Shown here one piece after another: positions 23,101 to 35,126 of a stretch of 64,000 nucleotides of DNA. Every line of letters starts with the position of its first letter. Position 1 is the stretch's first letter. Both the position numbers and the translations under genes were made by a program. The DNA is from Chlorops oryzae (taxonomy: Eukaryota; Arthropoda; Insecta; Diptera; Chloropidae). The notes under the pieces are model-generated. The model had not been told where the DNA came from and ran no database searches. It was given only the letters and a program-made list of their open reading frames with translations. The DNA lies in the NCBI GenBank assembly GCA_020466095.1, contig CM035806.1:12707724-12771723 (forward strand). Direction: 5' to 3'.

Positions 23101-24508
23101 TTTCTTCCGCTTTTCATTATTTTTCCACTTGTTTCAATGCGATTTTTTTTTTCTCTGTTCTTTTGCTTTTCTTTTATGTGATTTTTTTAGTTGGAATTTT
23201 TTTTATTTTATTTTTATTTCTGTTTCGCTTTGTTTGATGTGCTTTGACTTGTACTTTTGTTCAGGGGCATCCAGCTGAATTGAAGCGCCAAGTGCGCCTG
23301 ACTTTATGGCGCACGAAATCAAGTGGAAAGCTATCAATATCGCAATGAAAAGCCTCAAGAATCGAACCGCTCAGCGGTACGTACACACGTACTTACCGTT
23401 TAATGGGAGAGGATGATGCGGTATGGTAAAAAGGAACAATTCGAAAATGATTATAATCGATTTGGAATTTATACAATATACATACATAAGTACATACATA
23501 CATATTTATGTGTAAGTCGATTACTTGTGGAGTATAGTTATGGCTGCCAGCGTGAAATTATTTTTATTAGCGATGCGAAAGTGCTTCCGCTGGCAAAAAG
23601 AGAAACGGAATGTTATTATCTTAAAGTGAAAAATCTCTTTTAAATTGTTTGTTATTGTTTTTTTTTAAATTTATTTTATTTTTTTTTTTTTTTTTTTCAG
23701 GCAATTCTAGTTATCCTATTAAGTACAATTTGGCCTCACTCTGCACTATCAAACGATTGGAGAGTAATTAATAATTCTTTCAAAAGTCTCGCCTTTTCAT
23801 GATAATCCTTGCATTTTCAATTTCATTTCGAACGCTTTGAAAAATGAACAGCATCATGAACAGAAGACATCCTATTGCATTGGGTTTCTTTTTTTTTGTG
23901 TTATTGTGTGTTGTGTATGGAATTTTCGCCCTTAAGTATGCTACGAAAGACTGCCTCCACTGCTTACTATGCAACTATGCCTATATGAAGTTTCCGTATT
24001 AAACTAAGGCTTTTCAATTTCTTTTCTCTCTGGGGCTCGAACGAACTTGGACTCAAACTCAAACTTAGCTCATTTTTCATTGGAATACAAAAGCGGAAAA
24101 TTCTAAGAGAATGCAATATTTCATTCGAACAATAAAGGATTTGCGCAAGGACTATTCGTATTTGCAGTATATTCGTTTGCATTCGATCGTCCGAAATAAT
24201 TGAAAGATAAATAACATGAAACTCAAATCCCTCTCGAATGGCGAATGAATAATTTGGAATTTCAAGGGAATTCGGAAAGATTGGGTTTTATTAGTTTTTA
24301 TTTTCTGGAAATTGCATTTGTTGAGGAATTTGTTTACTTGAGCTGAAAATTTGAGTTTTTATTTATTGAAAAAAATTTCAAAAAAAAATAATAATAATAA
24401 CAAATAAAAAATAAAAAAGGAATATTTTAAAGTTGAGAAAAACCACCACAAATTGGATGAGTGTGTTCTTAAATTTTGAGAAAATAAAAAATAAATAATT
24501 AGAATAGG
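20121..24508. other. gene-free stretch, T-rich and A-rich tracts
   Basis: GCGACCCACCCT near 20726 resembles one end of the fold-back family. GAGTC motifs and GGCGCC at 20815-20940 match the arm of the element ending at 13399. A CAA run lies at 21798-21818, and 22930-23240 is strongly T-rich. Open frames here are low-complexity and lack family hallmarks. Confidence 0.45.
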
Positions 24509-24800
24509 CCCAGCTAGCAAAATAAATCGAAAATTTGGTAAATTATTACCTATTTTAAGGACTCTCTGCTATTAAAGTAAATGCCAAGGAAGTAAAGAGG
24601 TCATTCTTTTGAAGAAAGGAGTTCATAGGTGATTCTAACCACAATTTTTAAACATCCAAATGATGCCCAAATTTTTCGATTTACATTATCTTTCGTCTGA
24701 GACCCCGCCGTCCGCGAAATTCAACACTTTATTTCACGTCTGAAACGGCGTACGCTACATATATCACAAAACCAGTGGAAATTTTTACTTTTCGACTTAA
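24509..24800. mobile_element. possible CCCAGC-type left end
   Basis: CCCAGCTAGCAAAAT at 24509 resembles the left ends of the CCCAGC elements, but no inverse right end was found downstream. It may be a truncated copy or chance. Confidence 0.25.
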
Positions 24801-24828
24801 AAATGTCTTACCCAACCTTAGTTCTGGC

Positions 24829-25085
24829 TCTGGGGGGTAGGGGGTGCGTGCTATGCTCTTGATCTTAGGGTCCGAGGTTCGATTCCTGGCACAGGCGAAA
24901 CGGAGTGTAATGTTCCAAGCCTAGCACTTGTTTTTAAAAAATCGCATGTTAGGGGCACACTACATAAAAAGACATACACTCACACAAACACAAGAAAACC
25001 TCCTTGGTATCACAATGGGCCGATTAACGGCCTAAGTGGCAGCCACTTCAACCTACCAAACCTTAGTGTTTGATCCTAGTATTGA
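24829..25085 (+). repeat. tRNA-derived SINE
   Basis: A tRNA-like head (24829-24900) has B box GAGGTTCGATTCCTGGC. A non-tRNA body of about 180 bp follows, ending in GGGCCGATTAACGGCC and AGTGGCAGCCACTTC, both short palindromes. The head-plus-body structure is that of a SINE. The A box is degenerate (GGCTCTGGGGGGTAGGGGG). Confidence 0.55.
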
Positions 25086-25109
25086 ATATTTTTAAAAAAC
25101 TTTTTTAGA

Positions 25110-25450
25110 AAACAGAACTTAGCCTCAATGAATACTGCAGAGCTCATAATGCGGCAGGCAAAGAGGCTCATATATCCAAGGACTATTGGGCGGAGGCTAC
25201 ACTTAACCTAAGCAGACAACAGGATTAAAGTCTACACTGAACTGTTAACGGGGCACTGTAGACTGAAATACAACCTGAAAAAGATAGGAGTGATAAACGA
25301 AGATCTCTGTAGACTTTTTGTAAGTCCGAGCAGGAAACAGTAGAGCATGTTTTGTGTAAATGTCCTGCTGCGGCTAGGCGTAGACTCGTGTGTCTAGGGC
25401 AATTATTTAGTCATTTTAGTCCCTTGGAAATTCTAAGATTGTTCAATATT
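25110..25450 (+). pseudogene. non-LTR retrotransposon remnant (RNase H/zinc-knuckle region)
   Basis: From about 25230 the translation reads VYTELLTGHCRLKYNLKK..., and after one frameshift near 25318 CKSEQETVEHVLCKCPAA. The TGHCRLKYNL block followed by a CxxC...H...C pattern is typical of the end of ORF2 in Jockey/I-group LINEs, where the RNase H domain passes into a zinc-binding motif. The fragment is frameshifted and has stops on either side, so it is a dead, truncated copy. The clade cannot be settled from this piece. Confidence 0.65.
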
Positions 25451-25517
25451 TCCTTTCATTTTTTAATATTTCATTTCATTTTATTTCATTAGTACGTAAG
25501 ACATTGTCTTTTAAGTA

Positions 25518-26305
25518 CACAGAGAAAAAAATAACTGTAAATTATACCAATTTCGCTCTTAACCCAACAATTTTCGCTCTTAAAATGATCTCATGAGTTT
25601 TTAGCTTTTAAACCAACAATGTTATCACTGTTATTTTTTTTAAGAGCGAAATTGTTGCGTTAAGAAACGTGGCTTTTAAAATTTCCGAGCGTGAAAACGG
25701 TGGATTTGAAATGCACAGCTATTAAAATCTCCAAAAGCGAAAATTTTGATTTAAAATTGAAAACTTTTAATAATTTCCAAAAGTGATATTGTTGATTAAA
25801 CATGCACAGCTGTAGATAATTTTATTATCTATTCGCAAAAATAATTTCAGAAAAATGTGTTTCCTCTTCTTAACATAACACCAAAAAATAGCCATCGGAT
25901 GGACTTCATCCGATTTTGTCACTCCGTTGTCGTGACTGCTTTCGCAATGCTTAAAAAGTTCTAAGATGAATAAATGTCTTATATGTCCTATTTTATGAAA
26001 CAAATGAGAATTATACCGAACGAAAAGAAATGTAATTAAGTGCTCAGTGCTCTTAACTTAAATAGTTTCGCTCTTAACAAATTCAATAAAATGTAGTTGG
26101 AATAACAGTTTAGCTGTAAAAATCCGAACTTTAAATGCGAAAGTATTTAAATCTACGGATTCACTATTAAAGTTACTACTTTCACTCTTAAATGATAGCC
26201 AAGAGCGTTTTCATTGTTGGGTTAAAAGCTAAATCCTTTAGATTCAAGAGCGTTTTTTCTAAGAGCGTCGCACTCTTGAATTTACTACGTGTTTTTTTCT
26301 CTGTG
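25518..26305. mobile_element. CACWGAG-ended element A (motif TTTCGCTCTTAA)
   Basis: Ends CACAGAGAAAAAAA and the inverse CTCTGTG, flanked by TA on both sides. The arms carry at least eight copies of TTTCGCTCTTAA or its complement in both orientations. The central block at about 25868-26035 is the inverse of a core shared with the elements at 32397 and 36196, although the arms are unrelated to theirs. It is non-coding, 788 bp. Confidence 0.8.
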
Positions 26306-26400
26306 TACAATTAAGATATATAATAGTCTCAAATTATCCTTAGGGAATACGGGCTGCACCAAAGATCTTTTAGGTCGTGGTGCACTTAAAGCCTTGGTAA

Positions 26401-26576
<176 letters not shown>

Positions 26577-26730
26577 GTAATTATTATAATAACACAAAAC
26601 TTAAAGTTTTCCACAAAGTCTTTTCGCTAGAAAAGTTAAAAAATTGAAGGCAAGTTGCAGATTGCAACACGGCACTGTAAAGGATCAAAACTAAAAGTTC
26701 CTCGATAGGACGATATGTTGAAGCTGAGGC

Positions 26731-26852
26731 GTATGAAAAATAGCTGTTGGTCGATTCTCAGATCTACCCGATGTCCACACGAAATTTCATATAATTGGGT
26801 CCAACCGTTTCGAAGGAGTTTTGTAACAAACACCACGGCACGAGAATTTTAT
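26731..26852. repeat. dispersed ~120-bp repeat, copy a (LINE 3'-tail-like)
   Basis: The block from GTATGAAAAATAG through TTGGTCGATTCTCAGATC to CACGAGAATTTTAT also occurs at 33961-34083. Ending in ACACGAGAATTTTAT, preceded by CAACCGTTTCG and GGAGTTTTG, it resembles 3' tails of insect non-LTR retrotransposons. The class is inferred from memory. Confidence 0.55.
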
Positions 26853-29800
26853 TTATTATTTAGATTAAGTGATGTACGAAAATTTTGTTGAACATATTAA
26901 GAATTATTCGCATCGAATTCTTCTGTCAATAAGTAGAATGAGTCTTTCCCAGAGCGTGACTTTATGCTTCACTGCATTGTTCGAAATTCCTATCCCCACG
27001 TACATACATACATACATACATACATATGTCCTTCTTAGCTTCCTTGAATTTTAATTTCGATTAAAATTAAAATTTAATTTTTTTTTTGGTCCTTTCAACA
27101 TAACATATCTCGTGTCAATTGCCATGCACAGCGTCTGAGCTGCGGTAGTAATTAGACAAGTTTCAACTAGAAAACCCAACCCAATTATCTGAAATTTCGA
27201 AAACTTTGTAGCTTTGTTTGCGCCTTGAATTCTGCTATTAAATTTTCATGTCAAGAACACTTAATAGAATATTAATTTCTTTGGCACATCGTCGAATATT
27301 GTTTAGGATTTCTGCTTTTGATGGGAAAACTTTTCTAATTTGAAGCGACGGCATTACCCCTACGCCAATCATTGCTGGACATCGTCTTTTGTTCTGTTGT
27401 AGTTTCATTAAAATATTTTGTTTTTGTATTGTTTTTCAAAAAGAAAACAAAAGAAACAAAATACAAAAACGGGATGTTTTTTTTGTTTGCTTTTTTTTTT
27501 CCTCAAACAAAGCTACACATTCGCATTGCTTCAAGGGCCATTCACGGAAATCGTTCGCATGGACTTCAGATATCAAAACTTTCGAAAACATTTGTTTCCG
27601 CCGTTTACGGAATTTTGTTCTTGTGTGTGTGTTTGTTTTTTTTTTTTTTTTTTTTTGAATTCTTTTCGCACTTTTTCTAAAGCTGTTTGTTTTTTGGTAT
27701 TTGTATGCCGTTTAACTTCCTGTTTGCCTTTATTTTTGTTTCATTTTTTCCATTTTTGTTGGCTGAGCTGCTTTGGTTGGATGTTATTCATCATCATCAT
27801 TATCATCATGGAATATGGACTCCTACCAAATTGATTGAAAAGTTGGCAAAATATTTTGAGAAGTTTTCCGCTTCTGCTAAAGACTTTTAGGCCATTATAA
27901 GCCGCAAGTGCACAAATAACGGAAGTGCTTAATAGTATAGGAAACAACTATGGTTGAAAAGTTTTCCTGTTTTTGCAATTTCATCGCACACTGTACTTTG
28001 GATTTTCCTTCTTATTCTATATATTCTAGTTATATTTTTTGTTCTCCTGCATTTGGTTCTACTTATTGTCCGACTCTGATTTTTGTTATTCTTCTTTCTT
28101 TACCTGCTTGACCATTTTCATCTTCGTTTTCTTGATCTTCTCCTTTGTATTCTATTTATTTTTCCTCTCCTTCTTCTCTTTGTTCTTTTTCGTATTCTTC
28201 TTGTTCTTGTTCCTCGTATTTTGTTTCTCCTACCTCTCGTTGTTCTCGTTCTTCTCTTTTCATTTGCCTTCTTTTTTGGTCCTTGTGGTTTTCTTTGTAC
28301 TGTTCTATTTCTTCTCCTTGTCGTTCGTCTTGATCTTCTTCTTCTTCTTCTTCATCATCATCTTCTTCTTTTTCTTCTTGTTTTTCTGTTCCGTAGTCTT
28401 CTCCTCATTGTCGTTGTTCTTCTTCTTGTTCTTCTTTTCACCAATTTTCTTCTTTTTTCTTCTTCTTCTTTTCCTTCTTGGTTATCTGCTGTCACTTCTT
28501 CCTCCAATTCTGTCTTCTTCTGTGTTTTTATTCTATTTTTTTCTTCTCCTTAATTTTTTTGGTCATTCTTTCACTTCCTTCTGCACTGGGTACGAGCATA
28601 CATACAAACATTGATTTACCCATGATGAATGCTAAGACTATGTATATAGCTACATATATGGGCCCTATTTTTTTTTTTTTTTAATGAAATCTTAGGGACC
28701 TACTATTTCTCCTCGACTGTGTAGCTGTGATTGCTTCAAAAAAGGCTTTTAGAGGTGGATTCATTGCAAAAACTTTCTTATAAATTTTCATTAGAGTGGG
28801 ACCTACACTATTACATCAGACGTATAAGTTTATATTCTCAATTCTGGTCCCTTATTATGACCAAATTTCCAATCCTTTAATAGAGTTCAAGTTTTTTTCA
28901 TTTTTCGCTATATATGAATTTTTCTTTTTCACTTAAAGTCCTCTGGTCCCCTTTCCACAGTTTCTTTGTAATAACACTGAAGAAAACTTCATGCTGTTTA
29001 AAAGACATGTGGCTAGTTTCCTTAGTCTTCACAAGAGTCCTTGAAAGCGTAATATGACATTCAACTTGTAAAATTTTATCCACAACGCATGCAACGTTCC
29101 ATCATTTGAATACATATTACCATATATACTGAAACCCCCTGGCCCCCTCATTTCTCCCTTCATATATCGCAAGAAATTTTATAGAAAAATAAAAGAATTT
29201 CCCTTCTACAATTCCTCTTAACAAGAGATAGATATAGCGAGAGAGAGAGAGAGAGAGAGCAAAATTTACCCTTTCGAAACTCGTTGAAAGTTTCGATGAA
29301 TTTGATCCTCAAAGTTTCAAAATCAATTTCCTTCAAACTTATTTTCGAAAGGTAAATTCGGTCGTTTAAGTTCGTCAAGTGAAATTGATTCTCTTTAACC
29401 ATTTTCAAGCCGCAGCACAATTAAAAACAAAAAACAAAAATCAGAAAAAAAAAACGGCAAAACTTCTTCAATAACAAGTTCGAAGTTAAGGAAAATGCTC
29501 GCGTTCTCCCTTTCTCTCTTTCATTGAATTGTGGGAAAAAGCTGAAGAGACCAACTTCCGGAAAAGCGGAAACTCGAAACTCGTAACTCGGAATAAATTA
29601 ACATGTAATGAGGACAACACATTCCACTAGAAGACATCCCGTTCCGTTTACACTGCTGCATATTTAATGCACTTGCATATGCTCGGAACACTATCGTCAG
29701 TGGCGTCGAACGGGGCTCTTTACGGAGTAAAGAAACAAGTTGACCTCGTTCGGAAAAATTACAATAAAAAAGAAAAAAAAAAAACAGAAATGAACTCCAT

Positions 29801-29965
29801 TTTCTATTTTGATCAGTTGGGTCGCGTCACCTCCTCCTCTTCGAATACGGCGAAACGAGCCGAGCCAACGTCGCGACGGAAGTTTCCGTTCGACGTGCCC
29901 CAATCGCCCAGATATCGATACTTCGTCGTACACTTTAACAAACCAGATGCGTCTTCCGTTTGATA
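26853..29965. other. gene-free stretch with strong T/C strand bias
   Basis: It contains a TACA run at 27000-27024, T-runs at 27479-27500 and 27630-27656, the pyrimidine-rich block at 28083-28556 and a GA run at 29238-29260. An open frame at 29667-29963 has no recognisable domain and I do not call it a gene. Confidence 0.5.
28083..28556. repeat. TTC/TCT-rich pyrimidine tract
   Basis: Roughly 470 bp of plus strand composed almost only of T and C with TTC-type triplets. It explains the Phe/Leu/Ser-only reading frames in all three frames. Confidence 0.85.
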
Positions 29966-30369
29966 TGACGCACAGTGGGATTGCTCCATACATTGTGCGG
30001 GAAAAAATAGAAAGAATAGTCCTATCATAATGAAAATTGTGGTATGCGGATGTAAATTGAGGTCATTAAGATATAAACTAAAATTTATCGAAATCGGTTC
30101 ACCCCTTCGGGTAACCCCCATAGACCCCACATGCAGTTTTCTATAGCAGCTACATCTAAAACTCAAACGACTTAAATGAAACTTTTTCAGAATGTTGTTT
30201 ATACTCAAAAAACGAGTACGTACAAAAAATGGTTCAAATCTGACAGTCCCTAGGGGTACCTCCCCTGGATAACAGCCTTTTCAGTATAAATGTCATCATA
30301 GTTTCGTATATTCTCACATTCGTAAATCAAAAATTTTAAGATAATGTTTTGTTTTTGTATTTGACCCTT

Positions 30370-30945
30370 CCCAGCGGAAAATTATCTCCTGCATGACAAA
30401 GTCACCAATGATGTCATCGATGACATATAGGTGACATTGTCATGCATGACATCTTGGAGGACATGTCATCGTGGAGAGATGCTGTTCATGTGCTTGACTT
30501 TCATTGGCTACTGAAATTTAAATAAGGTTTTAGCGTCAGTTGAACGTTAGCATGAAGTGGCGTAAAGGATGAGTGCTCGACTCAGAATCCGAAAATCGCG
30601 GGTTCGATCCCTGGCTGAGGCGAACAAAAATTGTTAAAAATAGATTTTTTTTAAAATTGCGAAACATTCAAAGAGAGGGCAAAGAAGAGAGTTATCAAAC
30701 TGGTTTCTATAAGTTGACATTTAGAGAGAAAAGAGCAATGTGCTGCTCTCAAATGCTTTTTTCGCCATCGCATCCCCTAGCATGACCAGTGACATTTTCT
30801 TATCTTCCGGTGATAATGTCACCGCTGAAGTCCCTGTCAGCTCCTGTGTAAATGTCATGCAAAGTGTTACCGGAAATAGCATGCATTCCGGTTCCGAAGT
30901 CACTAGGACATCATCGGGGATGCCCGCGGGACATTTCCCGCTGGG
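30370..30945. mobile_element. CCCAGC-ended element 3 (motif GTCAT/ATGAC)
   Basis: Ends CCCAGCGG and inverse CCGCTGGG, flanked by TT on both sides. Both arms are packed with GTCAT/ATGAC (30394-30470, 30780-30915), often as the palindrome TGTCATCGATGACA. A tRNA-like segment sits in the middle. It is 576 bp, non-coding and nested in the Transib-like element. The element at 34587 is a diverged copy alignable along most of its length. Confidence 0.85.
30554..30624 (+). repeat. tRNA-like segment in CCCAGC element 3
   Basis: A-box-like AGTGGCGTAAAGGATG and a perfect B box core GGGTTCGATCCCTGG stand at tRNA spacing. A T8 run follows about 35 bp later. The whole reads like a degenerate tRNA with a CTCAGAATCCG anticodon arm region. 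Confidence 0.65.
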
Positions 30946-31599
30946 TTAGTTAGTTCTTAATTTCTTATAAACATTGCCATCAGAAATTATAATAAAGCGT
31001 TAATGAATATTGATCATCCTAAACATATGCAATAATTTTTTTCTTAATATCCAGACATTTGCGCGGTGATTTTTAACTTAAAAATTGAATTTATCGAGAC
31101 AAACGTTAGTGGGCGGTAATTTTTTTTTCATAGATCGTTAGAACAGACTCCAGACTTTTATTTTTTCTTATCAACTAGAAGACAAAGCACGACAAAGCAT
31201 ATAAACTTTTTGTCCATTGAAAAAAGGAAAGGCGTCATTTTCGAGGTAGAGTTTTTGATAGCCCACCTCCTCTTCGATATTCAATAAAATGCACAATTTT
31301 TAATTCCTTTTAAAAATCAAACTCTTAATTTTAATAAAAAATCACCTTTATAGCAACAGTGGTAGATTTAATCCGAAAGAAATGGGAACCAATTTGAATT
31401 TTTTTTTTTTATTTTTTCAAAGAAAAAATATTTTCTATCTTTAGCTTAATTTTTTATGTAAAAAAAAAATATGTTTTTTGAAAAAACAGTTTTGAATTAT
31501 TCTTATCTAGAGGTTTCTCTGTTAGATTAAATCGACAAATCATAAAGTTAGGGTGGTCAAAAAATCCTATTTTTTCCGCTGAAATCCCACTGTGTGACG

Positions 31600-32396
31600 C
31601 TTGAAAAATAGCAAGAAAAAAATTAAATTTGAAATAAAAACATATAGCTACATATGCGAGCGTGTCGACGCTCCCAGATCCACTGTCTATATGAAATCAA
31701 TGATATATGAATTCAAATATATATTCTACGTATATATTTATACATATTGTATATATGTATGTATGTATGTATGGACATATTTTTAATTTCCTAATTGCAG
31801 CAAGTGCGAATGGCTTATTTTTATACATCCAGCTACAAGTGAACATCCATCCACACAGCCACACACGCACACACACACAGACACACGAACACATAGCCGC
31901 ACACACACGACCATCTGCATAGAATGAACTGCATGAATCGAGAATGGGAAAATCATTTGATTCGATTTGCCATCGTTCTGAATTTTCATAGCAACCTGAA
32001 CCGAAGATAAGGAGGCCCATTCGCATCAGCAGAACGCGCCCGTTATGGATGTGGGCGCTAGGGCGGGCACGGGCACATTGCAAGTGCATGCATGCGAACG
32101 ACGTCCCACTAAGTGCGTTCAGCGTTAAAAGTAACTTCAAAAAAAAAAAAAAAAAAAAACGAAGAAAACTTCGAAATAAAAGAAATGTTCGCAAGTATTT
32201 TTGTAAATAATTTATATATTTATAGCATATAGCGCACGTGCGGCGCAATCACCTACAGTTCGAACTGCATTAGAAGAATACAGATTTCCCTCTCCAAACA
32301 CGGCATTGCCAACGCTCGCAGCATTTTGCCGTGCCATTCTGTGCGAAATCTGTGGCATAAAGCAATAACCAATTATGTCGAAAATTGAAATCTTTA
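31600..32396. other. gene-free DNA with microsatellites
   Basis: A TATG/TATA-rich stretch at 31720-31772, a CA-rich tract at 31850-31912 and an A-run at 32139-32159. Nothing else recognised. Confidence 0.5.
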
Positions 32397-33033
32397 CACT
32401 GAGCGACCTTAACCATGATTTTTTTTTTTAAAGGGCGCATTGCTATTCACAGTCCTTTTGATTTTCGAGCAGAACAAAAATTTCAAAAGCAAAATGGTTG
32501 AGTCAACAACATTTTTGGTTGATTTGGAAGGAAATATGTTTAATTACATTTCTTTTCGTTCGGTATAATTCTCATTTGCTTTATAAAATAGGACATATAA
32601 GACATTTATTCACCTTGGAACTTATTAAGCATTGCGAAAGCAGTCCCACGACAACGGAGTGACAAAATCGGATGAAGTCCAACCGATGGCTCTTTTTGGG
32701 GCTATGTTCAGCAGAGGGCTCTGTGGCCATTTGTTTTTAAGGTTAATGGAATTTGTTTTGACATTTCTTCTTGTATAGGTTTTTAGAAAATTTTTTCTTA
32801 TTTTAAAAATTATCTTGTCATTCAATTATGTCCGTGGTGAGTTCAACAATTTAATTTTAAATCCATTTTTGAAAATTATCATGTCAATTCAACCCGAAGT
32901 ATGGTTGATTCAAAAGGAAAATCTTTATTTTTGCCAACAAGAACATTTTTTTAAATTAAAAATATTCCTTGAAGACGTTTTGTATGTTTTTCCTTTTGAT
33001 TTAAGCAATTTTCTGGTTGTTGTTTTCTCTGTG
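32397..33033. mobile_element. CACWGAG-ended element B (motif GTTGAnTCAA)
   Basis: Begins CACTGAGCG and ends CTCTGTG, flanked by TA on both sides. The arms contain GGTTGAKTCAA- and TCAATTCAAC-type motifs. The centre (about 32545-32735) is the core shared with elements A and C, including TTTCGTTCGGTATAATTCTC and CGACAACGGAGTGACAAAAT. Length is 637 bp; no coding frame. Confidence 0.8.
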
Positions 33034-34586
33034 TAGTGAAAAATCATTCTCATCGCAAGCTTAAATCGGCTTAAGTCAGTTCTTCTTGATAACCACAGTG
33101 CATAACACTAGCTTACAAGGTTTTGATTTTCTGCGTGGGCAGAATTTTCAATTTTGTGATTTTTTACAACTGATTCGGAGTTGCTCATTATGAAAGTGGC
33201 ATCCATTTAACACTTCAAAGAATATTTTTTGATATATGGACAAGAGCACAAAAAAAAAGAATTTATAAATGACTTGTAGCTTCCGTGGAGAACCTACTAT
33301 GTACATTTTAGTGTTGTATGAATTTGAGTTTATTAGCGTGATACGTTATATGTCCTTAGTTTCGCAACCGACATCGGTAGAATAAAGCTTTCCATATACT
33401 CAAAAAACATATTTGTGTGAAGTTGAAGGAAAAATTGTTTAACCCTTTACTGCATGATGTATTTTTTAAGTGCAAGAATTTTTTTTTTTTTCGCAGTAAA
33501 TAGTTTTATTAAGGCTTCGAGAATAATTATACAGTCGAGTCGGGATCGATTGCACTAGTTTTTTCATAGCCGGTTCATGTTACCGAGGCTGCTCACACTA
33601 TCGAGGCATAATTTTTGTATATTAAATTTTCTGTTTTTTGGTTCAAATATATTATACCAGCTGATCCAGCGAGCTTCGAACAGCCTCAGAAAAAAAACGA
33701 ATGTGTCAAATATCAATAACTAAAATTATGCATATCTCTTTCTATTCTCCATTTTAACTCTTTCCCTTGACTTTCAAGGATTTATGATTTTCTTTTTAAA
33801 ACTGACAGATTTTTCTTCCATAAATTAAAATAAAGCGGTCATTTATATTAAAAATAAGACCTAATGTTAGATCCAACTACATTTTTTTGAAATAACATTG
33901 CTCATACGTTGAGTACTAAAACTAAAAATTGTTCGATGTGACCAAATATTTAGACTTTGGGGTATGAAAAATAGATGTTGGTCGATTCTCAGATCTACCC
34001 GATATGCTCTAAAAACTTCATAAGAATCGCTGCAACCGTTTCGGAGGAGTTTGCGAACAAACACTAAGACACGAGAATTTTATAGGATTAAAGCAAACAG
34101 CTCTTGAGATATTATCAAAAATTTTTAAAAGTTGTCGCTCTATATCAAAAACTTTTTTTCGTAATGGATGCCATTTTCGTGATCAACGACCCCGAATTAT
34201 TAAAAAAAAAATCTGGTCCAATAATGCCTATATTTTTTTTTTTTTTGTAGACTACTGTAATTGGCATATGAAATTCGTGGCGATTGCGCGGTGGCAAAAA
34301 CAACAATCAACCAAACAAACAAAAAATGCTTTTCGCTAACAATAACACAGTCAGCTGTTAAAGCTTTTCAGCTTTTGAACGAGCTTTCAGTCAGAAGCAT
34401 TCACTGAAAGTTTCCCTTAAAATGTTGCGCTCTTCTGTACTCAGCAAATCTCACGAGGTTAGCGGGATTTTCCTTGTTTCAGATTTTCTTTGTGCGGATC
34501 ATATGTATGTGTACAGGGCAATATGGATGTGTGCTTGTTGTGCGCGAGCGCGTGTGTGTTGTGGTTGTGTGCTATTTACAAAATGA
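33034..34586. other. gene-free DNA with transposon-end-like fragments
   Basis: TTTAACCCTTTACTGC at 33438 resembles a piggyBac-type left end, and ACAGTCGAGTCGGGATC at 33531 resembles the pogo-like ends seen at 45334 and 55632. Neither has a convincing partner. The dispersed repeat at 33961 is listed separately. Confidence 0.4.
33961..34083. repeat. dispersed ~120-bp repeat, copy b
   Basis: Same order of blocks as at 26731-26852, including TTGGTCGATTCTCAGATCTA and CACGAGAATTTTAT, with about 75-80% agreement by eye. A likely retrotransposon 3' tail. Confidence 0.55.
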
Positions 34587-35126
34587 CCCAGCAGGCAAAT
34601 ATATCGAGCAGGACAAAAACATTAATCATTTCAATACGTCATACAGATGACATTGTCATGCATGCTACGTTGTGGGACATGTCATCATAGAGGGAACCAG
34701 TTCATGTGCTTGAATCTCATGGGCTACTACAATTTAAATAAGGCTTTAGTGTCAGTTGAGCGTTAGTATGAAGTGGCGTAGTGGATGCGTCCTCGTCTCA
34801 CAATCCGATGAAAGAGCTGCAAACAAAAATTGTTAAAAATAGATTTTTTAAAATTCGCGAAATATTCAAACAGAATAAAGACAAAGAAGAGAATTTTCAA
34901 CTGTGATTTCTATAAATTGACATTTAGAGAGATAAGAGAATGTGCTGCTCTCAAATGCTTTTTTCGTCATCGCATCTCCCAGGATGTGTCACCTGTGAAA
35001 TTTTCTAATCCCACGATGACAAGTCGTCCAACTGCTGTACAAATGTTATACAAAATATCCTATGAAATCCAAAGCCATCCTGACCACCTTGTCATCGATA
35101 ATGTCAGGGGGACATTTCCCGCTGGG
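34587..35126. mobile_element. CCCAGC-ended element 3, second copy
   Basis: Starts CCCAGCAGGCAAA and ends TTTCCCGCTGGG, flanked by GA on both sides. GTCAT motifs persist in both arms. The middle aligns with the element at 30370, including TTTAAATAAGGYTTTAG and GTGCTGCTCTCAAATGC. The tRNA-like segment (34774-34815) keeps the A-box side but has lost its B box through a deletion. 540 bp. Confidence 0.82.

Larger units (their letters stand above)
29971..31594. mobile_element. Transib-like non-autonomous element
   Basis: The ends CACAGTGGGATT and its exact inverse are flanked by identical 5-bp duplications TGACG (29966-29970, 31595-31599). CAC(A)GTG-type ends and 5-bp GC-containing duplications characterise Transib transposons, relatives of the RAG1 recombinase. 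Interrupted by the CCCAGC element at 30370-30945, the remaining ~1050 bp have no transposase frame, so the element depends on an enzyme supplied elsewhere. Confidence 0.75.

Noticed and set aside
28039..28614. 191-residue Phe/Leu/Ser frame
   Set aside because: Translation of a pyrimidine tract; hydrophobic by composition only.
29667..29963. 98-residue frame with Ser/Arg-rich end
   Set aside because: No domain, no splice or promoter support, overlaps an equally long minus-strand frame, and sits beside a Transib-like element. Conservation in other flies would change this.
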